Shown here one piece after another: positions 29,001 to 32,418 of a DNA stretch of 64,000 nt (within the stretch, counting starts at the first letter, position 1; every line of letters starts with the position of its first letter). Made by a program: the position numbers and the translations under genes. Source of the DNA: Candidula unifasciata (Eukaryota; Mollusca; Gastropoda; Stylommatophora; Geomitridae); contig CAJHNH020000691.1 in the NCBI GenBank assembly GCA_905116865.2, forward strand, positions 408,501 through 472,500. Reading direction: 5' to 3'. The notes beneath the pieces are model-generated. The model made no database searches and was not told where the DNA came from. It worked only from the letters and a program-made list of their open reading frames with translations.

Positions 29001-31294
29001 GTTATCTCGCACGTATGTTTGGTCCTGATTGTATGACTGTTATCTTGCAGGATTGTTTGGTCCTGATTGTATGACTGTTATCTCGCACGTATGTTTGGTC
29101 CTGATTGTATGACTATTATCTTGCAGGTTTGTTTGGTCCTGATTGTGTGACTGTTATCTTGCAGGATTGTTTGGTCCTGATTGCCTGACTGTTATCTAGC
29201 ACGTATGTTTGGTCCTGATTGTGTGACTGTTATCTTGCAGGTTTGTTGGATCCTGATTGTGTGACTGTTTTCTTGCAAGATTGTTGGGTCCTGATTGTGT
29301 GACTGTTATCTTGCAGGATTGTTGGGTCCTGATTGTGTGACTGTTATCTTGCAGATTTGATTGGTCCTGATTGTGTGACTGTTATCTTGCAGGTTTGTTT
29401 GGTCCTGATTGTGTGACTTTATCTTGCAGGATTGTTTGGTCCTGATTGTGTGACTGTTATCTTGCAGATTTGATTGGTCTTGATTGTATGACTGTTATCT
29501 TGCAGGTTTGTTTGGTCCTGACTGTGTGACTGTTATCTTGCAGGTTTGTTTGGTCCTGATTGTGTGACTGTTGTTATCTTGCAGGATTGTTTGGTCCTGA
29601 TTGTGTGACTGTTATCTTTAGGTCTGTTTGGTCCTGATTGTGTGACTGTTGTTATCTTGCAGGATTGTTTGGTCCTGATTGTGTGACTGTTATCTTTAGG
29701 TCTGTTTGGTCCTGATTGTGTGATTGTTGTTATCTTGCAGGATTGTTTGGTCCTGATTGTGTGACTGTTGTTATCTTACAGGATTGTTTGGTCCTGATTT
29801 TGTGACTGTTGTTATCTTACAGGATTGTTTGGTCCTGATTTTGTGACTGTTGTTATCTTGCAGGATTGTTTGGTCCTGGCGTATGTATGATTGGCCTGAG
29901 CTACATGGACTGCACCCAGCAGATCGCTGCTGTGGCTTTACTGTGTGGCTGCGTGGGTCTGTCTGGTGTCGCCTTCGCTGGATACATGGTCAATCATGGA
30001 GATATTGCTCCTCAGTTTGCTGGCACTCTCTTTGGCATCACCAACATGGCGGCCACGGTACCTGGGATTCTAGCTCCCTACATTGTCGGGGCTATCACTA
30101 TCCATGTAAGCACATCATCATCACAATTGTGGTTATCATTTTCATCATTATCATGTACATTTCATTATTATCATGTTTGCTCATCATCATATTCATCATC
30201 ATCATGTCCATCTTTATTCAACATGTTTATCATCATTATCATCATGTTCATCTTTGTACAACATCATCATGTTCATCTTCATTATCATTATGTTCATCTT
30301 TGTACATCATCATCATGTTCATCTTCATTATCATCATGTTCATCTTTGTACAACATCATCATGTTCATCTTCATTATCATCATTTTCATCCTTGTACATC
30401 TTAAAATACTATAAAATACACTAAAACAGCTGACTAGTAATTTCAAACTGTGGGCTAGTCCCCTTGAAAGTAAGGATGATACAATGCTTATATCTGATAC
30501 TGAGCAGAAGAGATGATAAGTAGAATACTTCAAGATACTTTAAATAGACCTAGTCCACGAGAACCAATGAATTTTGATAAAGAGGCTAAAATAACCATAT
30601 TATCAATAAATGAAGGACAGATAAATAAAATAGAAAACAGGAAGGCAAGCAGTTTATCAGCAAACCATAAGTAGGATAATGATGTTACTACAGACATGCT
30701 TAACTCTTTGAGTCCCAAGGAACGCATCATTTGTTCCTACATAGAAGCCCAGTAATTGCGCAGATTTTACGTCTCCATAGACTACCCCTTGGGCTTCTAA
30801 TGCTAAACTCCCTGGGACTGAAAGAGTTGAAGCAGCAGATAATGTAACCATAAACTGAGTGAAAGATTTGCTTAATAGAATAGGGGCAGAGGAAAAAAAT
30901 ACATAAAAGCAATCATCAATAATACAGTGATGATCTGCTTTGAGAGACTATTGGCTCTAATGAAGTTCAGAATATGTTTAGCATCCTCACTTCATCATTC
31001 CTCTTGTCATTTTATGTCACATAGGGTTTGCAGTACAATCCTCTGTTCCATTCTTATGTGTATCATATATTTTTCTTTCAGAAAACAAGGGAGGAATGGC
31101 AGATTGCCTTCTTTATTGCTGCTGCCATCTATGTTGCTGGAGGACTGTTCTATGTGGTGTTTGCTCAGACAACAGTGCAGAAGTGGGCAGAGATACCAAA
31201 AACACTTACAGTTGGAAATGGAGTTCCTTCAGAACCTACTGAGGCAGACAGTATGATTGGCAGGAAATCACCCCTCCAAGAAGACAGCTTGTGA
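296..31294 (+). CDS. SLC17A5-like: SLC17 family anion/H+ symporter, sialin-like, 12 coding exons (whole gene span)
   Basis: Joining 12 exons gives 1632 nt, a start, a stop and 543 residues, normal for SLC17. The family are 12-TM major-facilitator transporters of organic anions or phosphate in lysosomal, vesicular or plasma membranes. Seen: TM1 with RVNLS (Arg53); a first luminal loop with three N-glycosylation sequons (NVT, NVT, NST); PGG after TM2; RVLIGVGE in TM4, carrying the Arg189/Glu196 pair matching the conserved Arg/Glu of this family; ERSRL in the central loop; a TM7 segment with His320 and PTYMKE; and a C-terminal EWQ...FY block. In TM7 the position of the VGLUT-specific arginine is not Arg, and PTYMKE resembles sialin, so I favour sialin-like over a vesicular glutamate transporter. 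I see no N-terminal dileucine lysosomal signal. Orthology is inferred. All exon junction phases are compatible, and all introns except intron 2 are GT-AG. Confidence 0.92.
378..760. repeat. Degenerate TCTG/CTGTC tetranucleotide tract at the start of SLC17 intron 1
   Basis: Directly after the exon 1 donor the sequence is a run of TGTCTG, CGGTCGG and related words, with a short TA/CA stretch near 560 and more TCTG words to about 760. The open frames here are a low-complexity artefact. Confidence 0.85.
809..1066 (-). mobile_element. SINE family B copy with long (GAA)n tail, minus strand
   Basis: A (TTC)n tract of about 105 bases (809-915) is followed by a reverse-complement family B body: AACTCCAG, ACTTGAGACT, CCAGAACTTGAG, GCATCC...TATTTGTATGCAGAC. 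Family B is defined at 39162-39436. The GAA repeat is this element's 3' tail, expanded here. Confidence 0.75.
1484..1712 (+). mobile_element. SINE family A copy, 5'-damaged
   Basis: Shares CCCAGGTAGACC, AAGTAAAGGCGGCCGG, TTGGTCTATAAAATATA and the AAGGCGTAG...TTACTT end with the full copy at 39650-39927. The tRNA-like head is degraded. Confidence 0.8.
1897..1917 (+). other. G-quadruplex-type G4A motif
   Basis: Four runs of at least four G separated by single A residues meet the usual G-quadruplex pattern. It is in SLC17 intron 1, next to a LINE fragment. No function is visible. Confidence 0.6.
1936..2445 (-). mobile_element. RTE-like LINE 3' end, minus strand, with (GAT)n tail
   Basis: Read on the minus strand it ends in a short (GAT)n tail (plus-strand ATCATCATC at 1940). 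Further in, a minus frame reads LYVEHILFYGSEL and EMWFLTRILRIPWT, the C-terminal connection region of non-LTR reverse transcriptases. Frameshifts make it dead. Same family as the fragments at 40541-40900 and 54890-55330. Confidence 0.75.
2450..2880. other. Unassigned 430 bp between LINE fragments
   Basis: Contains a poly(A) stretch (2601-2614) and several proline/threonine-rich open frames. No domain, splice pair or known repeat recognised. Confidence 0.4.
2880..3850 (-). mobile_element. LINE fragment with RNase H domain, minus strand
   Basis: Minus-strand frames give RCVSEIKSRIYQAKAAFHRM (RT C-terminal region), then a stretch with TDGSVKRGS, the start of RNase H, and finally RRRYNQLLMGTISRSILEWL and VCPMC. 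Several frameshifts and stops are present. Related tails occur at 8743-9072, 51590-51890, 52196-52640 and 58580-58905. Confidence 0.7.
4310..4405 (-). mobile_element. LINE reverse-transcriptase fragment ending in (CT)n, minus strand
   Basis: The minus frame reads GRYEQIKQGIRQGCVLSPDL, the RT motif around the conserved QGxxxSPxLF box. It runs directly into the (GA)n tract at 4283-4318 on the plus strand. A closely matching fragment lies in the opposite orientation at 4774-4868. Confidence 0.75.
4480..4735 (+). mobile_element. SINE family B copy
   Basis: Carries GAAGTCGGAATGCATTTGCC, ATAAATAAGTCAGATCTGTA, GTCCAGAAGTGGACG and CCAGAACTTTCCGCC, then a GAAGAA tail. About 70 unrelated bases (near 4535-4605) interrupt it. 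Confidence 0.8.
4774..4948 (+). mobile_element. LINE reverse-transcriptase fragment ending in (CT)n
   Basis: Reads GIYEQIKQGVRQVCVLSPDL, then runs into a (CT)n microsatellite (about 4885-4948). It is the inverted partner of the 4310-4405 fragment. Both lose homology at the CT tract. Confidence 0.75.
5157..5410. repeat. TGTC/TCCG low-complexity tract
   Basis: Runs of CTGTCTGTCTGA, then CCGTCCGT words, ending in a short (GC)n/(CA)n stretch. Similar in kind to the tract at 378-760. Confidence 0.8.
5821..7144. repeat. 63-bp minisatellite, 21 units, with higher-order structure
   Basis: Twenty-one near-identical 63-bp units, one carrying a single-base insertion near 6364. Because 63 is divisible by three and the unit lacks stops in several frames, it creates long repetitive open frames on both strands (for example MVGGKPSIWYRPRLALNVTQ on minus). 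Units 1-5 carry GTATCC and units 6-21 GTTTCC. Two further variable sites (CATCT/CATTT and GATCC/GATGC) form a recurring three-unit order (CC, CG, TG) at units 9-11, 15-17 and 18-20. No coding signal or homology is recognised. Confidence 0.95.
7350..7545 (+). mobile_element. SINE family B copy, 5'-truncated
   Basis: Contains CGAAGTCGGTGTGCATCCGC, TGCATACAAATAAGCCAG and AAGAAGTGGACGAAC, ending near GATGAAGAAC. Confidence 0.8.
7546..8742. other. SLC17 intron 1, no recognised feature
   Basis: About 1.2 kb of non-repetitive-looking sequence with a poly(G) run near 8300. I find no exon-like frame with splice sites and no known repeat. Confidence 0.5.
8743..9072 (-). mobile_element. RNase H LINE 3' tail, minus strand
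   Basis: Closely matches 58580-58905 over its whole length (for example CACATCGGACAAGTCC, CACCAGTTCTGTGTTG and CCGCTCGTTCATTCCCTCTT). On the minus strand it encodes the end of an RNase H domain and the tail found in other copies of this LINE. Confidence 0.7.
9075..9300 (+). mobile_element. tRNA-derived SINE (separate family)
   Basis: Begins GCGTGGTCTCGAGAC and carries a B box-like CCGGGTTCAATCCCC about 50 bases in, then a body unlike families A and B. Only one copy was recognised in the window. Confidence 0.5.
9357..9562 (+). mobile_element. SINE family B copy
   Basis: Carries GGAGTCGGAGTGCATTTGCC, GAGAGGCAAGGAACCAACAG, AGTCCAGAAGTGGACGGAC and GTTTACAGCCGGTGAACACG, with an AAGAAGAAGAAGG tail. 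Confidence 0.85.
10133..11170. repeat. 34/35-bp minisatellite in SLC17 intron 1, about 30 units
   Basis: Units follow the form GGCGGTTAAACAGATACACA plus AAGTATTAGACTAA, with 34-36 bp spacing and about 80-95% similarity by eye. Two units have expanded internal CA repeats (10440-10463 and 10904-10915). The units at the right end are more diverged. Confidence 0.92.
11248..11325 (+). mobile_element. LINE RNase H remnant
   Basis: Reads VLGNEQADKLTD followed by a stop, matching VLGNEQADRLAG of the copy at 52260. This is the C-terminal core of an RNase H domain (GNExAD). Confidence 0.65.
11478..11630 (+). repeat. Dispersed repeat with perfect hairpin (copy 1 of 2)
   Basis: Over about 140 bases this matches the reverse complement of 43597-43755, with very few differences. 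It contains ATTTTCGAGG...CCTCGAAAAT, a 10-bp-arm hairpin with a 5-base loop. It is flanked on the right by ATACAGCTGGACGTGCTCAA, which also occurs at 44548 without the interior. Confidence 0.75.
11838..12024 (+). mobile_element. Left part of a split tRNA-like repeat (interrupted by a SINE B)
   Basis: Matches 40898-41040 (AATTATGTCCGTATTC, CATAGACATGGCCA, GACACCTTTATTT). It is interrupted by the family B SINE at 12025-12309 and continues at 12322-12425 (AGGTTCGATTCCCGGCACGG). A poly(G) run of about 20 bases lies inside. Confidence 0.75.
12025..12309 (-). mobile_element. Full-length SINE family B insertion, minus strand, with target-site duplication
   Basis: Complete family B element in reverse (tail CTTCTTCTTCTTC on the left, head CCACACGGGG on the right). 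It is flanked by ACGCGCCATTTT (12013-12024) and ACACGCCATTTT (12310-12321), a 12-bp target duplication with one difference. It shares a diagnostic variant with the copy at 39162-39436, so both belong to one young subfamily. Confidence 0.9.
12322..12425 (+). mobile_element. Right part of the split tRNA-like repeat
   Basis: Contains a B box-like AGGTTCGATTCCCGG and AGTGTGTTCGTTTATCTTTC, matching 41050-41155. With 11838-12024 it reconstitutes the interrupted element. Confidence 0.75.
12430..13455. other. SLC17 intron 1, mostly unassigned; 48-bp tandem duplication
   Basis: A 48-bp unit (GTGGATAGGTCCGTATGG plus CTTGCAACTT and poly(A)) is directly repeated at about 12830-12925. The rest has no recognised gene or repeat apart from a pyrimidine-rich tract at 13240-13445. 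Confidence 0.6.
13456..13712 (-). mobile_element. SINE family A copy, minus strand
   Basis: Reverse of family A: GGCATATAGGGCTAGACC, GAGGCTGGGTCGACCTGGGA and CCGAACCCATGTCCTTCCGA. It ends 245 bases before exon 2. Confidence 0.85.
13958..14129 (+). CDS. SLC17A5-like: SLC17 exon 2 (TM1 and first luminal loop)
   Basis: Acceptor ATTCCAG. It encodes residues 28-84 and two bases of Ser85: TM1 (about 36-55) with RVNLS, then an acidic loop with two NVT sequons. The exon ends AACAG followed by GCAAGT, a GC donor. No GT donor nearby keeps the frame, and splicing here creates a third sequon (NST) with exon 3. Confidence 0.9.
14155..14432 (+). mobile_element. SINE family B copy starting 25 bases after exon 2
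   Basis: Full-length, diverged: CCCTGTGTGGATTCCGGGG, AACAAGAATAGACCCACT, AAATAAGCCAGA, AAAGTCCAGAGGTGG, tail GAAGAAGAAGAAG. Confidence 0.85.
14629..15330. repeat. 34-bp minisatellite in SLC17 intron 2, about 20 units
   Basis: Unit TCATCGGGACAGGAACTCTT plus CCACTGTTTATTCC. The left units carry ATCTAGACAGGCAC and the right units ATCGGGACAGGAAC, so two subtypes lie in two blocks. Confidence 0.95.
15511..15610 (+). CDS. SLC17A5-like: SLC17 exon 3 (luminal loop 1)
   Basis: Acceptor TTGTCTGCAG, donor GTGAGT. It encodes residues 85-118, rich in Ser/Thr/Ala with two cysteines missing from most neighbours' loops except one (FCASL). This is the variable extracellular or luminal loop between TM1 and TM2. 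The phases (2 in, 0 out) match both neighbours. Confidence 0.85.
15733..15992 (-). mobile_element. SINE family A copy, minus strand
   Basis: Reverse of family A, with AAAGACCCTTTTCCAGGCGT at the left and GACCTGATCCCACAACCTTC (B box region) at the right. A plus-strand copy follows at 16022. Confidence 0.85.
16022..16266 (+). mobile_element. SINE family A copy
   Basis: tRNA-like head TCGCCATGGCTAGACTCTTG, GAAGGTCGTGGGTTTGCTCC, then GTACCGGGTGCAGTCCCTG and ending AAAAGGGTACTTTAC. Together with 15733-15992 it forms an inverted pair. Confidence 0.88.
16267..16960. other. SLC17 intron 3, no recognised feature beyond short TA/CA tracts
   Basis: Two similar TATATATTTAAGTACAAGAA-(CA)n stretches at 16264-16350, then unassigned sequence. 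Confidence 0.5.
16965..17235. repeat. 34-bp minisatellite in SLC17 intron 3, about 8 units
   Basis: Unit ACCTCTGAACCCAACGACCC plus ACGCCACCCCTAA, C-rich on the plus strand. The minus-strand open frame of GWVQRFRGGV repeats is a by-product. Confidence 0.92.
17593..17670 (+). CDS. SLC17A5-like: SLC17 exon 4 (TM2)
   Basis: Acceptor CTTTCCACAG, donor GTATCT. It encodes residues 119-144, starting VGEFTWD and running into LLLGSFFWGYLVLQ. The W-D-x-x-x-Q-G-x-x-L-G-S-F-F-W-G-Y pattern is the hallmark TM2 entry of SLC17 proteins. Phase 0 at both ends. Confidence 0.93.
17845..18365 (-). mobile_element. DNA-transposon-like repeat, reverse-oriented relative to 32419-33175
   Basis: Several blocks match the reverse complement of 32620-33150: GGTATACAT near the end, GAGACAAAGCCATGGATTGA, ATTTTCTGGAATGAC, TCAAACCTGATGAGCCTCA and AAGTTAAATTTACATTTA. 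Two copies conserving the interior imply one element family. No intact transposase frame is seen. Confidence 0.6.
18574..18729 (+). CDS. SLC17A5-like: SLC17 exon 5 (TM2-TM4)
   Basis: Acceptor CTGTGCCCTGTAG, donor GTAAGT. It encodes residues 145-196: VPGGMLSERYGPKRV (the MFS inter-TM2/3 loop), TM3, and TM4 ending in RVLIGVGE. Arg189 and Glu196 are seven apart, as in the charged pair needed for transport in characterised SLC17 proteins. Phase 0 at both ends. Confidence 0.94.
18765..19200. repeat. ATC/ATT-rich low-complexity DNA after exon 5
   Basis: Runs of CATCATCTTCATCAT, then ATTATTATTG and similar words. No gene. Confidence 0.7.
19398..19662 (+). mobile_element. SINE family B copy, diverged
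   Basis: GTGTGGGCTCTGAGGCCC head, GAAGAATAGATCCCCTGAC, CATGAGGAACCGACAGTCTG and a GAAAAAGAAGAA tail. Confidence 0.7.
19791..20075 (-). mobile_element. SINE family B copy, minus strand, full length
   Basis: CTTCTTCTTCTTC tail, then GTTCACCAGCTGTAAACGC, CCACTTCTGGACTTTAGTC, AATTAGTAAACTCTTACGGC and GAACCCACACAGG. It faces the copy at 19398-19662. Confidence 0.88.
20225..20395. repeat. Unclassified dispersed repeat (copy 1)
   Basis: Shares AAAATACAAAAACATC, CCCCTTGCAGTA, CTTGCACACAGGCGCCT and a closing GGTGCCTGAGA block with 28105-28260. Orientation and class unknown. Confidence 0.5.
20396..20940. other. SLC17 intron 5, no recognised feature
   Basis: Unassigned AT-rich DNA with a poly(G) run near 20650, ending in the exon 6 polypyrimidine tract. 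Confidence 0.5.
20946..21033 (+). CDS. SLC17A5-like: SLC17 exon 6 (TM4/TM5)
   Basis: Acceptor TCTGTCCAG, donor GTTGGT. It encodes residues 197-225 plus one base: SALYPAAQALFARW, then PPSERSRLVG. This is the conserved W-x-P-P-x-E-R-S-x-L segment of the family. Confidence 0.93.
21205..21275 (+). mobile_element. SINE family B 3' fragment
   Basis: AGCAAGAACTTTCTGCCAG, GTTTACAGCTGGTGAATGC and an AAGAAGAAGAG tail. Confidence 0.65.
21385..21560 (+). mobile_element. SINE family C copy (tRNA-derived)
   Basis: GTCGGCGTCTGTGGCCTGGG head and TGCCTGGTTCGATCTCAGCT (B box), then CAGTAGCAAACTACTG. Matches the reverse of 42958-43188 and 60145-60325. Confidence 0.7.
21561..22155. other. SLC17 intron 6, no recognised feature
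   Basis: AT-rich, no exon-like frame or repeat recognised. Confidence 0.5.
22160..22445 (+). mobile_element. LINE 3' end (SR2/RTE-like C-terminus)
   Basis: Frames read RKRYWCRIGHMLRKPETSI and then, after frameshifts, a region parallel to 41580-41790 and 51950-52195 (GGAACCCACAGGGGCAT, GGTTGAGGGCCTATGCTCCA). This is the W-R-W-I-G-H-x-L-R-K-P ... W-x-x-L-V-E-x-L-C tail of non-LTR elements. Dead. Confidence 0.75.
22511..22597 (+). CDS. SLC17A5-like: SLC17 exon 7 (TM5/TM6)
   Basis: Acceptor TATTCAACAG, donor GTAAGT. It encodes residues 226-254 plus one base: GGQFGNALMFPIGGLL and then GWDSVFYVMG. This is the G-Q-F-G...P-x-x-G-L-L pattern of SLC17 TM5. A SPIN-type hAT copy starts 34 bases after the donor. 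Confidence 0.93.
22631..22824 (+). mobile_element. Non-autonomous hAT element of the SPIN family
   Basis: Starts CAGTGACTCTCAGCCTTCC and ends GTCGCGACCCACAGATTGAG plus AACTGCTG, giving hAT terminal inverted repeats. The right half contains ATGTGTTTTCCGATGGTC and GGCGACCCCTGTGAAAG, which I recognise as the signature of SPIN (SPace INvader) elements. SPIN is reported as horizontally transferred among tetrapods and also from a triatomine bug and a pond snail. It is about 194 bp, so an internally deleted copy. Flanks GTTTAGAG and TTGTAGTG are a possible decayed 8-bp target duplication (5 of 8). It lies 34 bases after exon 7. Confidence 0.85.
22825..23395. other. SLC17 intron 7, unassigned
   Basis: No known repeat or gene recognised before the RNase H fragment. 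Confidence 0.45.
23396..24020 (+). mobile_element. LINE RNase H domain and 3' tail (Jockey/I-like)
   Basis: Reads QWIPSHCGVPGNERADKLAK, the classic RNase H ending (H-C-G-V-x-G-N-E-x-A-D). It is followed after a frameshift by RTGLNRLCSHIYRKFKIGES and a degraded region resembling the DQTxDHIL box, then a short (GAA)n tail near 24001. A 5'-truncated, frameshifted LINE inside SLC17 intron 7. Confidence 0.8.
24169..24302 (+). CDS. SLC17A5-like: SLC17 exon 8 (TM6 and central cytosolic loop)
   Basis: Acceptor TTGTGCCCACAG, donor GTGAGG. It encodes residues 255-299: ALGFVWCIVWYLLVFDSP (TM6), then the charged loop LSKRISTLEREYIQ. In family members this is the W-x-x-x-x-x-D-x-P...I-S-x-x-E-x-x-Y-I motif preceding the central loop. 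Confidence 0.93.
24572..24664 (-). mobile_element. SINE family B, minus strand, left part (interrupted by LINE)
   Basis: CTTCTTCTTTATGTTCAC to CGGACATCCATTTTACA. The same SINE resumes at 24993. Confidence 0.8.
24666..24992 (+). mobile_element. RTE-like LINE 3' fragment inserted into a SINE, with target-site duplication
   Basis: Frame reads ETIRQIVGTTPCTRFIEKQQ, RWFGHLVRMQQDQIP, then ARGRPRKIWIDNV, and ends in (GAT)n. TCCATTTTACA is present on both sides (24655-24665 and 24994-25004), an 11-bp target duplication. The element is 5'-truncated. Confidence 0.88.
24993..25200 (-). mobile_element. SINE family B, minus strand, right part
   Basis: Continues from CCATTTTACAGATGTCAC through AGTTAGTCAACACTTACAAC to CACATGGGACCTCAGAATTC. 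It contains long G and C homopolymers (25112-25125, 25148-25164). Confidence 0.8.
25201..26043. other. SLC17 intron 8, unassigned
   Basis: No gene or known repeat recognised. It becomes CA-rich from about 25850. Confidence 0.45.
26044..26093. repeat. (CA)n microsatellite
   Basis: Uninterrupted CA dinucleotides within a wider CATACACA-rich tract (25850-26170). Confidence 0.95.
26404..26550 (+). CDS. SLC17A5-like: SLC17 exon 9 (TM7)
   Basis: Acceptor CTAATTCACAG, donor GTGAGT. It encodes residues 300-348: TPWKAIFTSLPFWAIL, then GHTCGNYGLYMLL and PTYMKEVLKFDLKS. His320 and the P-T-Y-M-K-E ending are sialin-like. The arginine that marks vesicular glutamate transporters is absent here. Confidence 0.94.
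26790..27010 (+). mobile_element. Degenerate SINE family A copy
   Basis: Old copy: CAGCAGCTAGACTTTCAC, CCTGGGAAGTAAAGGTGATC, GATGTTGACCACAAC and TAGTTGGTCTGTACAAA. A second partial copy lies at about 27090-27200 (GGGAGGTAAAAGTGG, GACTGGTCTATAAAA). Confidence 0.7.
27201..27640. other. SLC17 intron 9, unassigned
   Basis: Contains short direct repeats of ACTGGACTTATC near 27260-27300. No gene recognised. Confidence 0.45.
27644..27776 (+). CDS. SLC17A5-like: SLC17 exon 10 (TM8)
   Basis: Acceptor CTATTTTTTTAG, donor GTAAGT. It encodes residues 349-392 plus one base: NGAFSMLPYLTMWLF, then GTLSDLLI and VRKLMSAIG. The N-G-x-x-S-x-L-P-Y segment and the following S-D pair are family hallmarks. Confidence 0.93.
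27880..28050 (+). mobile_element. LINE RT-domain remnant
   Basis: Frames include remnants of the A-K-I-K / T-S-C-F-T-W-L...N-L-E pattern that corresponds to LLYGCETW of other LINE copies (TACATGGCTGTGAAACTTGG at 27978). Heavily mutated. Confidence 0.55.
28105..28320. repeat. Unclassified dispersed repeat (copy 2)
   Basis: Matches 20225-20395 in scattered blocks (AAAATATAAAAACATC, CCCCTGCAGTAGTT, CTTGTACACATGCGCCTG). Confidence 0.45.
28390..29863 (+). repeat. 38/41-bp tandem array made of copies of the exon 11 splice acceptor
   Basis: About 38 units of the form GTTTGTTTGGTCCTGATTG plus TATGACTGTTATCTTGCAG fill the right end of intron 10. Each unit contains TTATCTTGCAG followed by G(A/T)TTGTTTGGTCCTG, the same bases as the true exon 11 acceptor and its first 15 nucleotides (GATTGTTTGGTCCTGG). 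The exon itself is therefore the last, partial unit. Units near the exon use GGATTG and are mostly 41 bp. Distant ones use GGTTTG, AAATTTG or CGTATG and are 38 bp. Some units have lost the AG (CGCACG, CGCAAA). Confidence 0.95.
29864..30105 (+). CDS. SLC17A5-like: SLC17 exon 11 (TM9-TM11)
   Basis: Acceptor TTATCTTGCAG, donor GTAAGC. It encodes residues 393-473: GLFGPGVCMIGLSYM, two further membrane segments, the N-H-x-D-I-A-P-x-F-A-G-T-L-F-G-I-x-N block, and PGILAPYIVGAI. The acceptor is the last of about 39 near-identical acceptor-like sites in the tandem array just upstream. It is the only one that opens the correct frame into conserved sequence. Confidence 0.93.
30112..30405. repeat. ATC-rich minisatellite directly after exon 11
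   Basis: Repeats of CATCATCATGTTCATCTT with TCATTATCATCATG and TTGTACAACATCATCATG variants, about 60-bp periodicity in the right half. Confidence 0.85.
30420..31080. other. SLC17 intron 11, unassigned
   Basis: AT-rich. Contains an imperfect inverted repeat at 30700-30830 (CTTTGAGTCCCAAGGA versus CCCTGGGACTGAAAGAG). No gene. Confidence 0.5.
31082..31294 (+). CDS. SLC17A5-like: SLC17 exon 12 (TM12, C-terminus, stop)
   Basis: Acceptor TTTTTCTTTCAG. It encodes residues 474-543: KTREEWQIAFFIAAAIYVAG, then LFYVVFAQTTVQKWA and a hydrophilic tail ending QEDSL before TGA. E-W-Q-x-x-F-x-I-A-A-x-I-Y is the standard SLC17 C-terminal motif. Confidence 0.95.
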   Translation, partial: KTREEWQIAFFIAAAIYVAGGLFYVVFAQTTVQKWAEIPKTLTVGNGVPSEPTEADSMIGRKSPLQEDSL

Positions 31295-32418
31295 TTCGTT
31301 TGTGGAATCTCATATATGAGAAGAGAAGGGGAGAGAAGGCTAATGACATAATATGATCTTTCTGAGTGGGCTATTTGGGAAAGTGAGTGAAGGAATGGAT
31401 GAAATGTGCAAAGCTTTGAAGGAATTAAATGTTTTTTTTTCTTAATGTCATTTTCTGTACCTCCTTATTAAGTGTCTTACCTTGTCTTCTATCATCTCTA
31501 ACAACAGTTTAAATGTTTGCAAACTCTGTTTGCGGCCATGTTAGTTTCATTGCTTGTTTTTCAGCCTCCTAATTTTCTTGAACTTTTCATATCCAAATTG
31601 GCAAAATTCTTAAATATTGCTTTATTATAATTATTTGTTTACCCCTTGTGTTTTCAAACTAATGGCCAATTATTTTTAAGTCTCAAATGTTCTTGCTCTT
31701 AGCATTTTGCATTCTATAGTTTTCATATAAATGTATTTTGGCCTTGAATCTTGTTGTCCCAAGTAGTTGTGACTACATTACTTTATAACCCATGGTATGT
31801 GTATTTTAGAGACCCAATATTTTAGGCCTAGTGGGTTAAAATGAAAGCCATGAGACAGCAAGGTTTATATTAGCATTTGGGGTTAATTAGGTTAATATAT
31901 AAGACAAGACTAGGTGAGGAGAAGCTCGGAAATGTTTAATGTGGTGGAAGAGTAATCAATGAAAATGTGATGGTACTGATGGTACTTTGGTGCTAAAAGA
32001 GTTCATTGTTGGCTTTTTTAAAAGTGAAAATAAAATAATTTTATAATTTCTCATTGTGTCTTCCTTGTTACACTTATGCTAGATAAAACAATTACTGCCT
32101 TTCTTCATCCGTATTAATTTACAAAGTATTTTGTAATGGCCAGTTACATTGTTTACAGTTTGATAAAGTCCTTTCATTGCAGCCACTGTCAAGTTGAAAG
32201 GCATTGTAAAATAGAACAGTCAGTTCAGTGAAGGAAAGAATATTAGGGGATCTTTGAAACAATCAAGGTAAATCATCAGGTTAATCAAAGCTTGGGCTGA
32301 TTTTAAAACTACCATGCCTCTTCAGATTTGCCAGTCTTCTGCCACATTTTGTGTGTGTGTAAAGTAACGAAGGTTTTCCTTGATCACACTCATCTTTACT
32401 CCAAGGATTTCTAGCTAC
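31295..32418. other. SLC17 3' UTR and downstream DNA
   Basis: AT-rich, no repeats or frames. Consistent with a 3' UTR up to about 32050. Confidence 0.5.
32029..32034 (+). promoter_or_regulatory. Candidate poly(A) signal of the SLC17 gene
   Basis: AATAAA lies about 735 bases after the stop codon and is followed within 30 bases by a TG/T-rich stretch (CTCATTGTGTCTTCC). Later AATAAA hexamers (33498, 39048) could serve longer 3' UTRs. The choice is inferred. Confidence 0.55.
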
